From: Candidatus Omnitrophota bacterium
GTDB taxonomy: Bacteria; Hinthialibacterota; Hinthialibacteria; Hinthialibacterales; JAKPRU01
Length of the DNA: 34,703 bases
Reading direction: 5' to 3'
NCBI GenBank assembly: GCA_029570205.1
Contig: JAKQSI010000032.1
Coordinates: 76,585-111,287, forward strand
Shown: piece after piece, positions 15,572 to 23,581 of the stretch
Position numbering within the stretch: position 1 is the first letter of the stretch
Layout of the letters: each line of letters starts with the position of its first letter
Made by a program: the position numbers and the translations under genes
Notes under the pieces: generated by a model
What the model was told of the DNA's origin: nothing
Databases searched by the model: none
What the model saw: only the letters and a program-made list of their open reading frames with translations

Positions 15572-16381
15572 TCAGTGACACGCCAGCATCGAACATTCCA
15601 CCGCCGAGAGCAGATGCCGGGTAACACTGCCGAAAAGACGCTGATGCAGCGGTGTTTTGCTGTATACACCCATCGCCAAGAGATCGATTTCCTTTTCTTC
15701 GACGACACGAACAATTGCCTCTTCCGGCGTTCCGGTATCGCGGATCATGCCGATTTTTACGCTCCGCGCGTCGGCCAGTTTTTGCGCCTGTTCGGCGATA
15801 GCCTGCGTTTCCGTGTCGCTTCCCACGCACAACACTCTCGGTATCAACGGGTCCCCCCGCCAGAACACCGCGAGATTTAGAATAACAGACATGGCTTTCA
15901 GCGATCCGTGCTGCCCGTCAAATGCAACCAGGATGTTCCGAACACGCCGCGTTTGTTTCCCAGCCATCACAACAGGAACGGGGACCTGCCGCAGAAAGGA
16001 TTCCGCGATGGCATCGCTCATCCCATAGGCCAAGGTAGCCCCCGGACCTTTTCGTCCGATGATAATCATATCGGCCTCATCCGCTTCCGCCATGATTGCC
16101 GCGCAGACATCCCCGCTGCTCACCAGCGGCCGGCAGGCCACTTTTACTCTCAATGCCGCCCGCATGGCTTCGGCCAGCTGCCGGTCTATCTTTCCCGCCG
16201 CAATCGCGGCCACTTCGGCTTTATGATCGTACGGAACCTGAGCATCCAATTCTTTCAATACCGGGTCGGTCACGCGCAAAATCGAGAGAGAGGCCCGCAG
16301 ACCCCGTGCCAAGTTAAGCGACAGGGCCAGCGAGGGTCCCGCGATTTCCGACCTGTCCATGACAAACAGTAGACGTTTCAT
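15572..16381 (-). CDS. Tandem universal stress protein (UspA x2)
   Basis: The 269-residue product contains two Usp domains. Residues about 1-140 begin KRLLFVMDRS and end with IIIGRKGPGATLAYGMSDA, close to the GxxG-x9-G(S/T) ATP-binding pattern. Residues about 145-268 begin NILVAFDGQHGSLKAMS and end LLAMGVYSKTPLHQRLFGS, with a less perfect ATP motif. Such proteins act in the cytoplasm during stress or starvation; the partner is unknown. The ATG lies three bases after the stop of the upstream membrane glycosyltransferase gene, so the two form an operon read leftward. It is convergent with dnaB. Confidence 0.92.
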   Translation of the reverse strand: MKRLLFVMDRSEIAGPSLALSLNLARGLRASLSILRVTDPVLKELDAQVPYDHKAEVAAIAAGKIDRQLAEAMRAALRVKVACRPLVSSGDVCAAIMAEADEADMIIIGRKGPGATLAYGMSDAIAESFLRQVPVPVVMAGKQTRRVRNILVAFDGQHGSLKAMSVILNLAVFWRGDPLIPRVLCVGSDTETQAIAEQAQKLADARSVKIGMIRDTGTPEEAIVRVVEEKEIDLLAMGVYSKTPLHQRLFGSVTRHLLSAVECSMLACH

Positions 16382-16384
16382 GCG

Positions 16385-18370
16385 CTACCCTTCAGGCAAA
16401 GATATTGCAGTGCAGTATAGTTCTTTCCGCCGAAAAACCCACGTCTCAGACGAGGTTGCAGAAGGCACAAGCACTGATGTAAACAAGTGGATTCCGTCGG
16501 GATTTCGATGTTCCGTAACCTGGGCATTCGGATATCGTGCCTGGAGCATCGCCACCGCCTCCAGCCGGTGCAGACCGACAATAAACAAGAGCGGTCGCTC
16601 GGGATTCAAAGGCAGACTCGAAATGATGGCGGACGGTTCCTCTACATCCATCCCCGGATGGTCATCCGCAATCAGGCGGATGGTCCCCATATTGAAGTAA
16701 AACTGCGGCGGAACCATGAAATAGGTGAATGTTTCCGGACTCTGCTCGGCGATTCGGCGAGCCATAAGGGTCACCGCGTAATGCATGGACCGGTCGGGAC
16801 GATACTCCCAGAAATAAGTCCGGACGTTGTGAAAAGCGATCACACCAAGAACAACAAGGACCGCTCCGATCTGAACCCCCCGAACGAATCGGCTTCGAAC
16901 TCCCCCGGGAAACCGCGTGAGCCGGTCCAGCGTCCGGCCTGCAAGCAAAGCAAGCATGGGAACAACCCCCGCAATCCTGGGATAAAACGGGGCATCCACG
17001 GTCAACGCGGCGCCGACTGCGAGAAGCGGCACAATCCAAAGAAGCGGAAACATTTCCCGCGCATGACGGATCGAACAGCACGCAATCACCACCCCCAGCA
17101 TCAGCAAACCTGCCGCAACCGGATCAAGCATCGGCCTCGGTCCTCCGTATTGAAGACTCTTGTCGGGATACACGACAGGAGCCAGCAATGCGCGTTTGAA
17201 CTGCTCTTGCAAGATGATTCTTCGGTTGCCGTTCGTGTGATACACAGACTCCAAATGCCGCATGGCTCCGTCGGAGAAGATAGCTACCTGCTGCGAACGA
17301 TCCCGAAACGGGAGAGCGGCAATTCCGTGCAGAAGCAGAAGCGGAGAGATCATCAGAAGCATCGCCGCGTATGCCCCCACGATCCCCTTGAGAAACAACC
17401 GCCAGTCGATCCGGCGGACAGCCCACACAAACAGAAACAACAGTCCCCACAGCGGCGGCAGAATATGATTCGCCTGGTATGACAACAGGCTCAGCCCCAT
17501 GAATACACCGCCCAGATGAATCCAGGGGTACACCCTGGAACGCCTGCGGTTATCGTAAGCCCTTACAAAACAGTAGAATACAACCGATCCGAAAAAAGTT
17601 GCCTGGGTGTATCCCACCCCACAGCGCATCAGATGGATGAAGTAACAATTTACAGCCAGAATAATCGAAGCAATCCACGCTGCCCGACATCCCCAAAGCC
17701 GCTCCGCCGCCAACCAGGTGAAGAACAACGTCCCCAACCCCAGACAAAAGACGTGCATCCGCAATCCGAACAGATTATCCCCAAACAGGTACATCCCCAG
17801 CGCGGCCAGCCCGAAAAAGAAATTCGGGATGGCATACCATCGCCCGGGAGCAAATAAATCCACGCCTTCCCCGCGCAGAATCTCCCGTGCCCAACAGCCC
17901 ATTTCGCCTTCATCCCCATGGACCGTCACGGGAATCCGATCAATCGCGTATCCCCCCAGAACAGCGGCCAACAACAGCACAAGAATCATTGGCCGACGCC
18001 GCGCCCAACGCTCCTTAACACCCGGACGAAGCACAATCCGAAGGGCCGGAACCAGGCTGAGAAGCACAAACAGCGCGGCATCCAGGTGAATCCAAAACGG
18101 CTGAACCCTGCAGATCCGAAGGAGAGGCAGCAACAGACCGGTTGCCGCAATCAGCCCCCAGACCGCCCAATAGGCCCGCACCGGCCATGCTAATTCCGGC
18201 GATTCCTCTTCTTCGGCACAATGCGAGAAAATCTCGCGGGTGAGGAAATGCCCGGCAATGCCGCATACCAGGAACAACCCAAATCCCCAGACAAAATGTT
18301 GAGCGAGGAGCCGCTGCGCTCCGACATAGCCGAGCGGAATCAAACACAGAGACAATAAAAACCTTTTCAT
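16385..18370 (-). CDS. Large polytopic glycosyltransferase (GT39/ArnT-like GT-C)
   Basis: The roughly 661-residue protein has a dozen or so hydrophobic segments. In the first extracytoplasmic loop it has VHGDEGEMGCWAREIL, the acidic DE motif of GT39/GT83-like enzymes that use polyprenyl-phosphate sugars, then FAPGRWYAIPNFFF. The C-terminal 130 residues form a soluble domain with YFMVPPQFYFNMGTI. I take the ATG at 18370: the frame also has a TTG at 18433, but a TATAAT (18416-18421) would put the transcript start inside that extension. No ribosome site is obvious. It is co-directional with the UspA gene three bases downstream. Confidence 0.82.
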   Translation of the reverse strand: MKRFLLSLCLIPLGYVGAQRLLAQHFVWGFGLFLVCGIAGHFLTREIFSHCAEEEESPELAWPVRAYWAVWGLIAATGLLLPLLRICRVQPFWIHLDAALFVLLSLVPALRIVLRPGVKERWARRRPMILVLLLAAVLGGYAIDRIPVTVHGDEGEMGCWAREILRGEGVDLFAPGRWYAIPNFFFGLAALGMYLFGDNLFGLRMHVFCLGLGTLFFTWLAAERLWGCRAAWIASIILAVNCYFIHLMRCGVGYTQATFFGSVVFYCFVRAYDNRRRSRVYPWIHLGGVFMGLSLLSYQANHILPPLWGLLFLFVWAVRRIDWRLFLKGIVGAYAAMLLMISPLLLLHGIAALPFRDRSQQVAIFSDGAMRHLESVYHTNGNRRIILQEQFKRALLAPVVYPDKSLQYGGPRPMLDPVAAGLLMLGVVIACCSIRHAREMFPLLWIVPLLAVGAALTVDAPFYPRIAGVVPMLALLAGRTLDRLTRFPGGVRSRFVRGVQIGAVLVVLGVIAFHNVRTYFWEYRPDRSMHYAVTLMARRIAEQSPETFTYFMVPPQFYFNMGTIRLIADDHPGMDVEEPSAIISSLPLNPERPLLFIVGLHRLEAVAMLQARYPNAQVTEHRNPDGIHLFTSVLVPSATSSETWVFRRKELYCTAISLPEG

Positions 18371-18415
18371 AATCAACAGCCCGACAAAAGAAAATGGAAC
18401 GCAAAGGTAACCCGG

Positions 18416-18421
18416 ATTATA
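18416..18421 (-). promoter_or_regulatory. -10 element for the glycosyltransferase-uspA operon
   Basis: A perfect TATAAT on the minus strand about 46 bases before the ATG at 18370. No good -35 is visible. The remaining intergenic DNA (18422-18678) holds A/T tracts and one small inverted repeat, TTTTTG-TG-CAAAAA (18555-18568), which could be an operator for the divergent arabinofuranosidase gene. Confidence 0.35.
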
Positions 18422-18678
18422 GACAGGAATCAACCGGAACAGGCGAGATCTGTTTCATCCGGTCCAATCATTTCTGCGGCTTCGTGTTATCACTTTCTCT
18501 CCCGGGAAGCCTCCAAAATCTCTATTCTTTCCAAAATTTTTTTCATTCCGGTTGTTTTTGTGCAAAAAAACGGCCAAACTCCGGTTCCGTTCTCTCTAAA
18601 TCCATCTGGTCCATTTTGGAAAGTTGGTCTATCCTCAGCACCGAGCTAATTCGAAGACAGACCGGGAGGCGATGGACC

Positions 18679-20643
18679 ATGCGATTCCTGCTCACTATCA
18701 TCCTTGGAGGATTTCTCGTGTTGGCGGGCGTTCGAACATACGGTTATCAGGCGGAGGTTTTTGTCGATACGGGCCAGGACCTGGGAGCAATCAACCCCGA
18801 CATTTACGGGCATTTTATTGAGCATCTTGGACGATGTATCAACCAGGGGATTTGGGCGGAGATTTTACGGAATCGCAAGTTCTGGGGCGATGACAATTCC
18901 GATTATGGTGTGCCGAGTCCCTGGCGGGCCGAGGGGAAAACGGAGGGCGTGAGTTACCTTCACGACAATACGGTTTTCTATTCGGGCGGGCAGTCACAGC
19001 GCGTTCGGATTGAGCCTGAGGGCGTGCGGGCCGGTGTCCGACAGGATGGGATCGACCTTCGTGGCGGCATGAAATATCACGTGCGCCTGGTTGTTTTGCA
19101 GCGGGGAACGGAACTGCCGGTCTGTATTGAAATCACAAAGGCGGATGAGACCCTGGCGAAAGTGGAAATCCCGCTCACCTCTCACGAGTGGAAAACGTAT
19201 GAAGCTACCTTGGATATCAAAGAGCCGGTTACCGGAGCCTCATTCAAAATAACAGCCATGAAGCCGTGCGAGTTTTGGATCGGGGCGGTGTCGCTGATGC
19301 CGGATGATGCCGTGGAGGGGATGCGACGCGATGTAATCGAGGCGATCCGTCGCGTTCATCCGGCGAATGTCCGCTGGCCCGGCGGGAACTTTGTATCGGG
19401 ATATCACTGGAAAGACGGAATCGGCGACCGGGACAAAAGACCCACCCGTATGGACCGGGCGTGGAATGCCATCGAACCGAATGACTTCGGCATCGATGAG
19501 TTCATGACATTCTGCCGACTGGTCGGTACGAAACCCTATGTCGTTGTGAACACCGGCGATGGAACCGCGCAAGAGGCCGCGGAACTTGTGCAATACTGCA
19601 ACGGTTCTTCCTCTACGACTTATGGCGCACGGCGCACACAGAACGGGCATCCTGAACCGTACAACGTGAAATTGTGGGGAATCGGCAACGAGATGTACGG
19701 CAACTGGCAAATCGGCCATGTGGATGCGGAGACTTACGCGCGACGGCATATTGAGTTCGCCAAGGCAATGCCGGCCGAAGATCCGAAACTTACCCTGGTG
19801 GCGGTCGGGGAGGGAAATCCACGTTGGGATGAACCCATGTTTCGTATCGCCGGTGAACATTTCGATTTGTACTCCTATCACCATTACACGGGGGATATCG
19901 AGAATCCGAAACAGTATTCCGAAACCGAGGCCGAACAGCGTCGTTACTGGCATATTGTCGGAATGCCGGTGTGGTTGGAGAGCCAGTTTACGGAGCTGGG
20001 TAAGTTTGTTGAGCAGAACAAACCTGAGAATAAAAAAATCGGGCTGGCGTTCGATGAGTGGAATGTCTGGCTTCCGGAAACGGCTCCGGGGATCGAGCAG
20101 GACTACAAACTCCGCGAGGCCATCTATGCGGCGGGTGTGTTTCATGCGCTTCATCGCCACAACGACACATTCGCACTGGCGAACCTGGCGCAGCTGGTGA
20201 ATGTGCTTGGGGCGATCAAGACTACACAGACCGAGGTTGCCTCAACACCGCTTGCCCTGGCGTTTGAACTGTACAGCACATCTTTCGGGACAAAGCGGGT
20301 GCAATGCCGGACAAGCGGCCCGTCTCACACCGGACCGGAACGGGAGGTTCCCCTGCTGGATGCTTCCGCAGCCTTGACCGAGGACGGCAGGTTGCTGACC
20401 ATCGCGCTCGTGAACCGTCATCCCGAAGAATCGTCGCAGATCACGCTGAACCTGAAGGGATGGAAGATGCAATCCAGGGTCGAAAAGGTCGCGATTGTCG
20501 GGGAGAGTTACCTTGCCGCAAATGTGCCGGGCCGGCCGGAACAGGTAAGGATTCAGAAAGAAGAGATCGAACTGGATCGATCGAATCCGGTTATGGAAGT
20601 CCCGGCGCACGGAGTTGTGATTTTTCGGATCAAGGGACGATAG
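18679..20643 (+). CDS. Secreted alpha-L-arabinofuranosidase, GH51
   Basis: The 654-residue enzyme begins with a signal peptide (MRFLLTIILGGFLVLAG). An N-terminal carbohydrate-binding-like beta domain is followed by the GH51 barrel and a C-terminal beta-sandwich. GH51 hallmarks are GHFIEHLGRCINQGIWAE near residue 40, VRWPGGNFVSGYHW, and LWGIGNEMYG, with Glu338 as the predicted acid/base. LAFDEWNVW follows, with Glu460 as the predicted nucleophile. GH51 releases terminal arabinose from arabinoxylan, arabinan or arabinogalactan. The start is the ATG at 18679 with GGGAGG (18664-18669) nine bases away; the frame is open back to 18394 but without coding character. A Tat-exported oxidoreductase gene follows 140 bases later on the same strand. 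Confidence 0.95.
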   Translation: MRFLLTIILGGFLVLAGVRTYGYQAEVFVDTGQDLGAINPDIYGHFIEHLGRCINQGIWAEILRNRKFWGDDNSDYGVPSPWRAEGKTEGVSYLHDNTVFYSGGQSQRVRIEPEGVRAGVRQDGIDLRGGMKYHVRLVVLQRGTELPVCIEITKADETLAKVEIPLTSHEWKTYEATLDIKEPVTGASFKITAMKPCEFWIGAVSLMPDDAVEGMRRDVIEAIRRVHPANVRWPGGNFVSGYHWKDGIGDRDKRPTRMDRAWNAIEPNDFGIDEFMTFCRLVGTKPYVVVNTGDGTAQEAAELVQYCNGSSSTTYGARRTQNGHPEPYNVKLWGIGNEMYGNWQIGHVDAETYARRHIEFAKAMPAEDPKLTLVAVGEGNPRWDEPMFRIAGEHFDLYSYHHYTGDIENPKQYSETEAEQRRYWHIVGMPVWLESQFTELGKFVEQNKPENKKIGLAFDEWNVWLPETAPGIEQDYKLREAIYAAGVFHALHRHNDTFALANLAQLVNVLGAIKTTQTEVASTPLALAFELYSTSFGTKRVQCRTSGPSHTGPEREVPLLDASAALTEDGRLLTIALVNRHPEESSQITLNLKGWKMQSRVEKVAIVGESYLAANVPGRPEQVRIQKEEIELDRSNPVMEVPAHGVVIFRIKGR

Positions 20644-20783
20644 GATTGCGGGGAATATCCGTGATTGCCGTCAGTCCGGCGCATGTCGGAGTCCGAAATT
20701 GCGTGGGGTCTCGTTTACAAAGTCACGAAAACCGAACAGGATTTCAGAAAACAATGTGCATGGAGTTTTGAAAGGAGAACACA

Positions 20784-21947
20784 ATGGTGAACGATGGGGT
20801 TTCGCGAAGAGATTTTCTTCAGACATCTGTGGTGGGCGCATCCGCGCTGACTCTGGGCATGACGGGAGCATCGAAAGCGCTGGGCGCCAATGACGAGGTG
20901 GCGCTCGGCTTTATCGGTGTGGGCGGTCGTGGGGGCCGACTGCTGAAAGGTCTTCTCGACATGAAAGGAGTCCGCGTGAGCGCCATCTGCGATTTGAAGC
21001 AGGAGCGGGTGGACGAGAATAAAGAGGTTGCCGCGCAGTGGAAGCCGAAAGGGTATCTCGATTTTCGTCAAATGCTCGACAAGGAAAAACTCGATGGGGT
21101 TATTGTGGCGACCGAGGTCGGCAATCACGCGAAATGCGTTGTGCCGGCGCTCGAAGCCGGGCTGAACTGTTTCAGCGAGAAACCGATGGATTGCACGGTG
21201 GAGAAAGTCGATTCCATTGTGAAAGCCGCGCGCGCCTCCAAGGGAAAGTACCAGGTGGGATTTCAGCGTCGATACAACCCGATTTTCCGCGACGCGATCA
21301 CGAAGATTCACAACGGGGAGTTCGGTGAAGTTTATTTTCTTCAGGGGCACTGGCATTGGGAATGGGAAGTCGGCGGATCAAGCTGGGTCGCGAATGTGGA
21401 TATGTCCGGCGGGGAAATTGTGGAGCAGGCCTGCCACCACATGGATGTCATGAACTGGGTGATGAAGAATCAGCATCCGCTGTGCTGTGTCGCGATGGGG
21501 GCCACCATGTCCCCGAAAGCCAAAGAGAGTCCGCACGAACACATTACCGAGGACCACTCCGCCGCCATTTTTGAATTTCCGGGCGGGGTCAAGTTCTCTT
21601 ACACCCATCTGTTCTACTGCCCAAAGCAGTTCACCGGCGAGCAACTTCGTGTCTACGGAAACAAGAACGGCGTTGACCTGCGGATGGGGAATTTCTATGA
21701 CAGCAAGAATCCCGATGAGCCGCTCGATGAAAGCCAGCCGAACTGGGACGCGGGAACCGTCGAAGAACTTGAATCTTTCGTGAACGATGTGTGCCGTAAC
21801 GGCAAGAAGGCCATGAGCAACGAGGACACCGGGCGCGTGTCTACCTTCATGTCTTTGATGGCGCGAAAGGCCATGTACAACCGGGAAACCAAGAAGTTCG
21901 TTCCAACCGTGGTTGCCTGGGAGGACATGGGATCGGATCTGGGGTAA
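20784..21947 (+). CDS. Tat-exported Gfo/Idh/MocA oxidoreductase
   Basis: The 387-residue protein starts with a twin-arginine signal, SRRDFLQTSVVGASALTLG, and then ALGFIGVGGRGGRLLKGL, the NAD(P)-binding loop. The conserved EKP motif is present (CFSEKPMDC), and ACHHMDVMNW supplies the probable catalytic histidines. Tat export with the cofactor bound is known for relatives in Planctomycetota and Bacteroidota. These act on sugars or glycosides in the periplasm, sometimes as 3-keto-forming or glycosidase-like enzymes. The AAAGGAG eight bases before the ATG is a strong ribosome site. Placed after the GH51 gene, it probably acts on products of polysaccharide breakdown. Confidence 0.94.
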   Translation: MVNDGVSRRDFLQTSVVGASALTLGMTGASKALGANDEVALGFIGVGGRGGRLLKGLLDMKGVRVSAICDLKQERVDENKEVAAQWKPKGYLDFRQMLDKEKLDGVIVATEVGNHAKCVVPALEAGLNCFSEKPMDCTVEKVDSIVKAARASKGKYQVGFQRRYNPIFRDAITKIHNGEFGEVYFLQGHWHWEWEVGGSSWVANVDMSGGEIVEQACHHMDVMNWVMKNQHPLCCVAMGATMSPKAKESPHEHITEDHSAAIFEFPGGVKFSYTHLFYCPKQFTGEQLRVYGNKNGVDLRMGNFYDSKNPDEPLDESQPNWDAGTVEELESFVNDVCRNGKKAMSNEDTGRVSTFMSLMARKAMYNRETKKFVPTVVAWEDMGSDLG

Positions 21948-21975
21948 GACAAAGTAAAGTAAGGTTGAAAGAGAG

Positions 21976-22016
21976 CGGGCCATGGCCTAGTGAACAGGCA
22001 TGGCCCGTGTTGTTTT
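21976..22016 (+). terminator. Rho-independent terminator after the Gfo/Idh gene
   Basis: CGGGCCATG (21976-21984) pairs with CATGGCCCG (21999-22007), with extra CCT/AGG pairing inside, followed by TGTTGTTTT. The opposite strand has CTCTCTTTC after the stem, so it may also stop leftward transcription from the PduS-like gene. Confidence 0.75.
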
Positions 22017-22080
22017 GAATTCGTCGGAAGTTCCGCTTAAGGATATTGGATTCAGAGGGGGATGCCGGGCACAGAGGTCT

Positions 22081-22115
22081 GGCCTGCCAGCAGGCCGGGC
22101 GTCCCTGGCGGGCAT
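22081..22115. repeat. Diverged hairpin element next to the pduS-like stop
   Basis: A perfect palindrome GGCCTGC-CA-GCAGGCC (22081-22096) abuts GGGCGTCCCTGGCGGGC. The latter, read on the minus strand, resembles the array unit (GCCAGGGACGCCCGGC). It lies in the gap between the Gfo/Idh gene and the PduS-like gene. Confidence 0.5.
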
Positions 22116-23429
22116 TCAGCGCTCAATCCGAACGCAAGGGTCCACGGATTGAACAATCCCTTCCATGCTTGCGTGGACCGGACAGCCCAACTGACCGGCA
22201 GGGATCTCGCCGATCACATCGCCGACATGGACCCGGTCTCCAGGTTTCACTGTCGGCCGGGCTGGAGCGCCGATGTGCTGAGACAGGGGGACCTCCACGC
22301 GGCACGGCTGGGGAATATCCTCAACCAGGGGACCGGTGTTATTGAACATTATCAGGCCCAGTTTCCGCATCAGATTGGACACGGGGATTTTCCGGTCGCG
22401 AATGAGCGGATGGGGATCGGGGGGCTGTGCGGGCGGAGTCCAGCGAACGTCACTTTTTCTGACAATGTTCTTGCCGCGCACACAGGCGTTTTTCGGGTCC
22501 AGGTCCTCCGGGCAGGAATACATGGTGCACAGGTTGCATTCGCAGCAGAACTCCGTGCCCAGCAACTGGCCCAGGTGATCGTCCACGAATCCCAGGGTTC
22601 GCATGGCTTTGTGCGGTTCAATGGGGTGACCGAGAAGATACCTGGGGCAGAGTTCCGTGCAGAATGAACACTGATCGCACGCCGAACGCCCGATCCGGTT
22701 GATAGTGTTTTGGTCCCGAAGATAGCGGATCGCAACCGGGTGATCCCTGGGCAATACAATCAGGCCGCCGGTGGTTTTCGTAATGGGCGTACTGAGATCC
22801 TCTTGCAGTCGTCCCATCATGACACCGCCGGAGAGGACAATCGCATCGTGGACCGTTATCCCGCCCGCGAGGTCAATTGTCTCACGAAAGCTCATTCCGA
22901 TGGGAACCTGCACCGTCACAGGATTCGCAACCGCTCCGGCGATGGTGAGGTATTTTGTGGTCACCGGCTTCGCTCTTGCAAGGTTCAGGATGGTCTCCAC
23001 ATTCTGGACCAGCACATTGACATCCGGCGGGAGTTGCCGGGGACGAATGGCAGCGCCTGTCACCTCATAAACCAGAGTGAACTCATCTCCCGCCGGGTAG
23101 AAATCGCCCAGCTTGTGGATACGGATCGACGAGGGCAGACAAGCCGAAAGGCGCTGAATCACATCCGTGTACTTATATTTGACGGCAATAATTCCCTCTC
23201 GTGCCCCCACTGCTTTCATCACCGAGACAATTCCGTTGATGATTTCCTGTGGGAATGCTTTCAGCAGTTCCTTGTCTTTGTGCAGAAGCGGCTCGCATTC
23301 GGCAGCGTTGAGAATGAACGTGTCCACCGGGCGTTCCAGTTTCTTATACATGGGAAACCCGGCTCCCCCGGCCCCCACAATCCCGCATCGGTGAGCGGTT
23401 TCGATCAAAGGCGACTTATCCACGGTCAT
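22116..23429 (-). CDS. PduS-like RnfC-type flavin/[4Fe-4S] protein
   Basis: The 437-residue protein matches the RnfC/PduS layout. It has the glycine-rich GIVGAGGAGFPMYKKL for nucleotide/FMN binding, NAAECEPLLHKDKELL, and an SLBB-like domain around 160-205. Two cubane ferredoxin motifs follow, C251-x2-C-x2-C-x3-C261 and C295-x2-C-x2-C-x4-C306, and a C-terminal barrel-sandwich segment (VKPGDRVHVGDVIGEIP). In Salmonella, PduS is a corrin reductase within the propanediol microcompartment and pairs with the shell protein PduT. RnfC proper would sit in an rnf operon; none is here, and CDQCSFCTELCPRYLLGHP closely follows the PduS form. A PduT-like gene lies at 32576. Start-site evidence is weak. Confidence 0.88.
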   Translation of the reverse strand: MTVDKSPLIETAHRCGIVGAGGAGFPMYKKLERPVDTFILNAAECEPLLHKDKELLKAFPQEIINGIVSVMKAVGAREGIIAVKYKYTDVIQRLSACLPSSIRIHKLGDFYPAGDEFTLVYEVTGAAIRPRQLPPDVNVLVQNVETILNLARAKPVTTKYLTIAGAVANPVTVQVPIGMSFRETIDLAGGITVHDAIVLSGGVMMGRLQEDLSTPITKTTGGLIVLPRDHPVAIRYLRDQNTINRIGRSACDQCSFCTELCPRYLLGHPIEPHKAMRTLGFVDDHLGQLLGTEFCCECNLCTMYSCPEDLDPKNACVRGKNIVRKSDVRWTPPAQPPDPHPLIRDRKIPVSNLMRKLGLIMFNNTGPLVEDIPQPCRVEVPLSQHIGAPARPTVKPGDRVHVGDVIGEIPAGQLGCPVHASMEGIVQSVDPCVRIER

Positions 23430-23581
23430 TTTGTCGGCATCCGATTCTGCGAATCAGGTAGTTTTGCGCCACCGTCCGCTGTCGTCAACGGCAGAAGGAT
23501 ACTGCCTATACTGGACAGTCCTACCGCTTTGCCTGACACTGAGAGCCATGCCGGTTCCGCAGAACCACGGGAAAGGATTAG

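Noticed and set aside
22116-23429. RnfC subunit of an Rnf complex
   Set aside because: No other rnf gene is adjacent and the ferredoxin motifs and C-terminal layout follow PduS more closely; both belong to the same superfamily.
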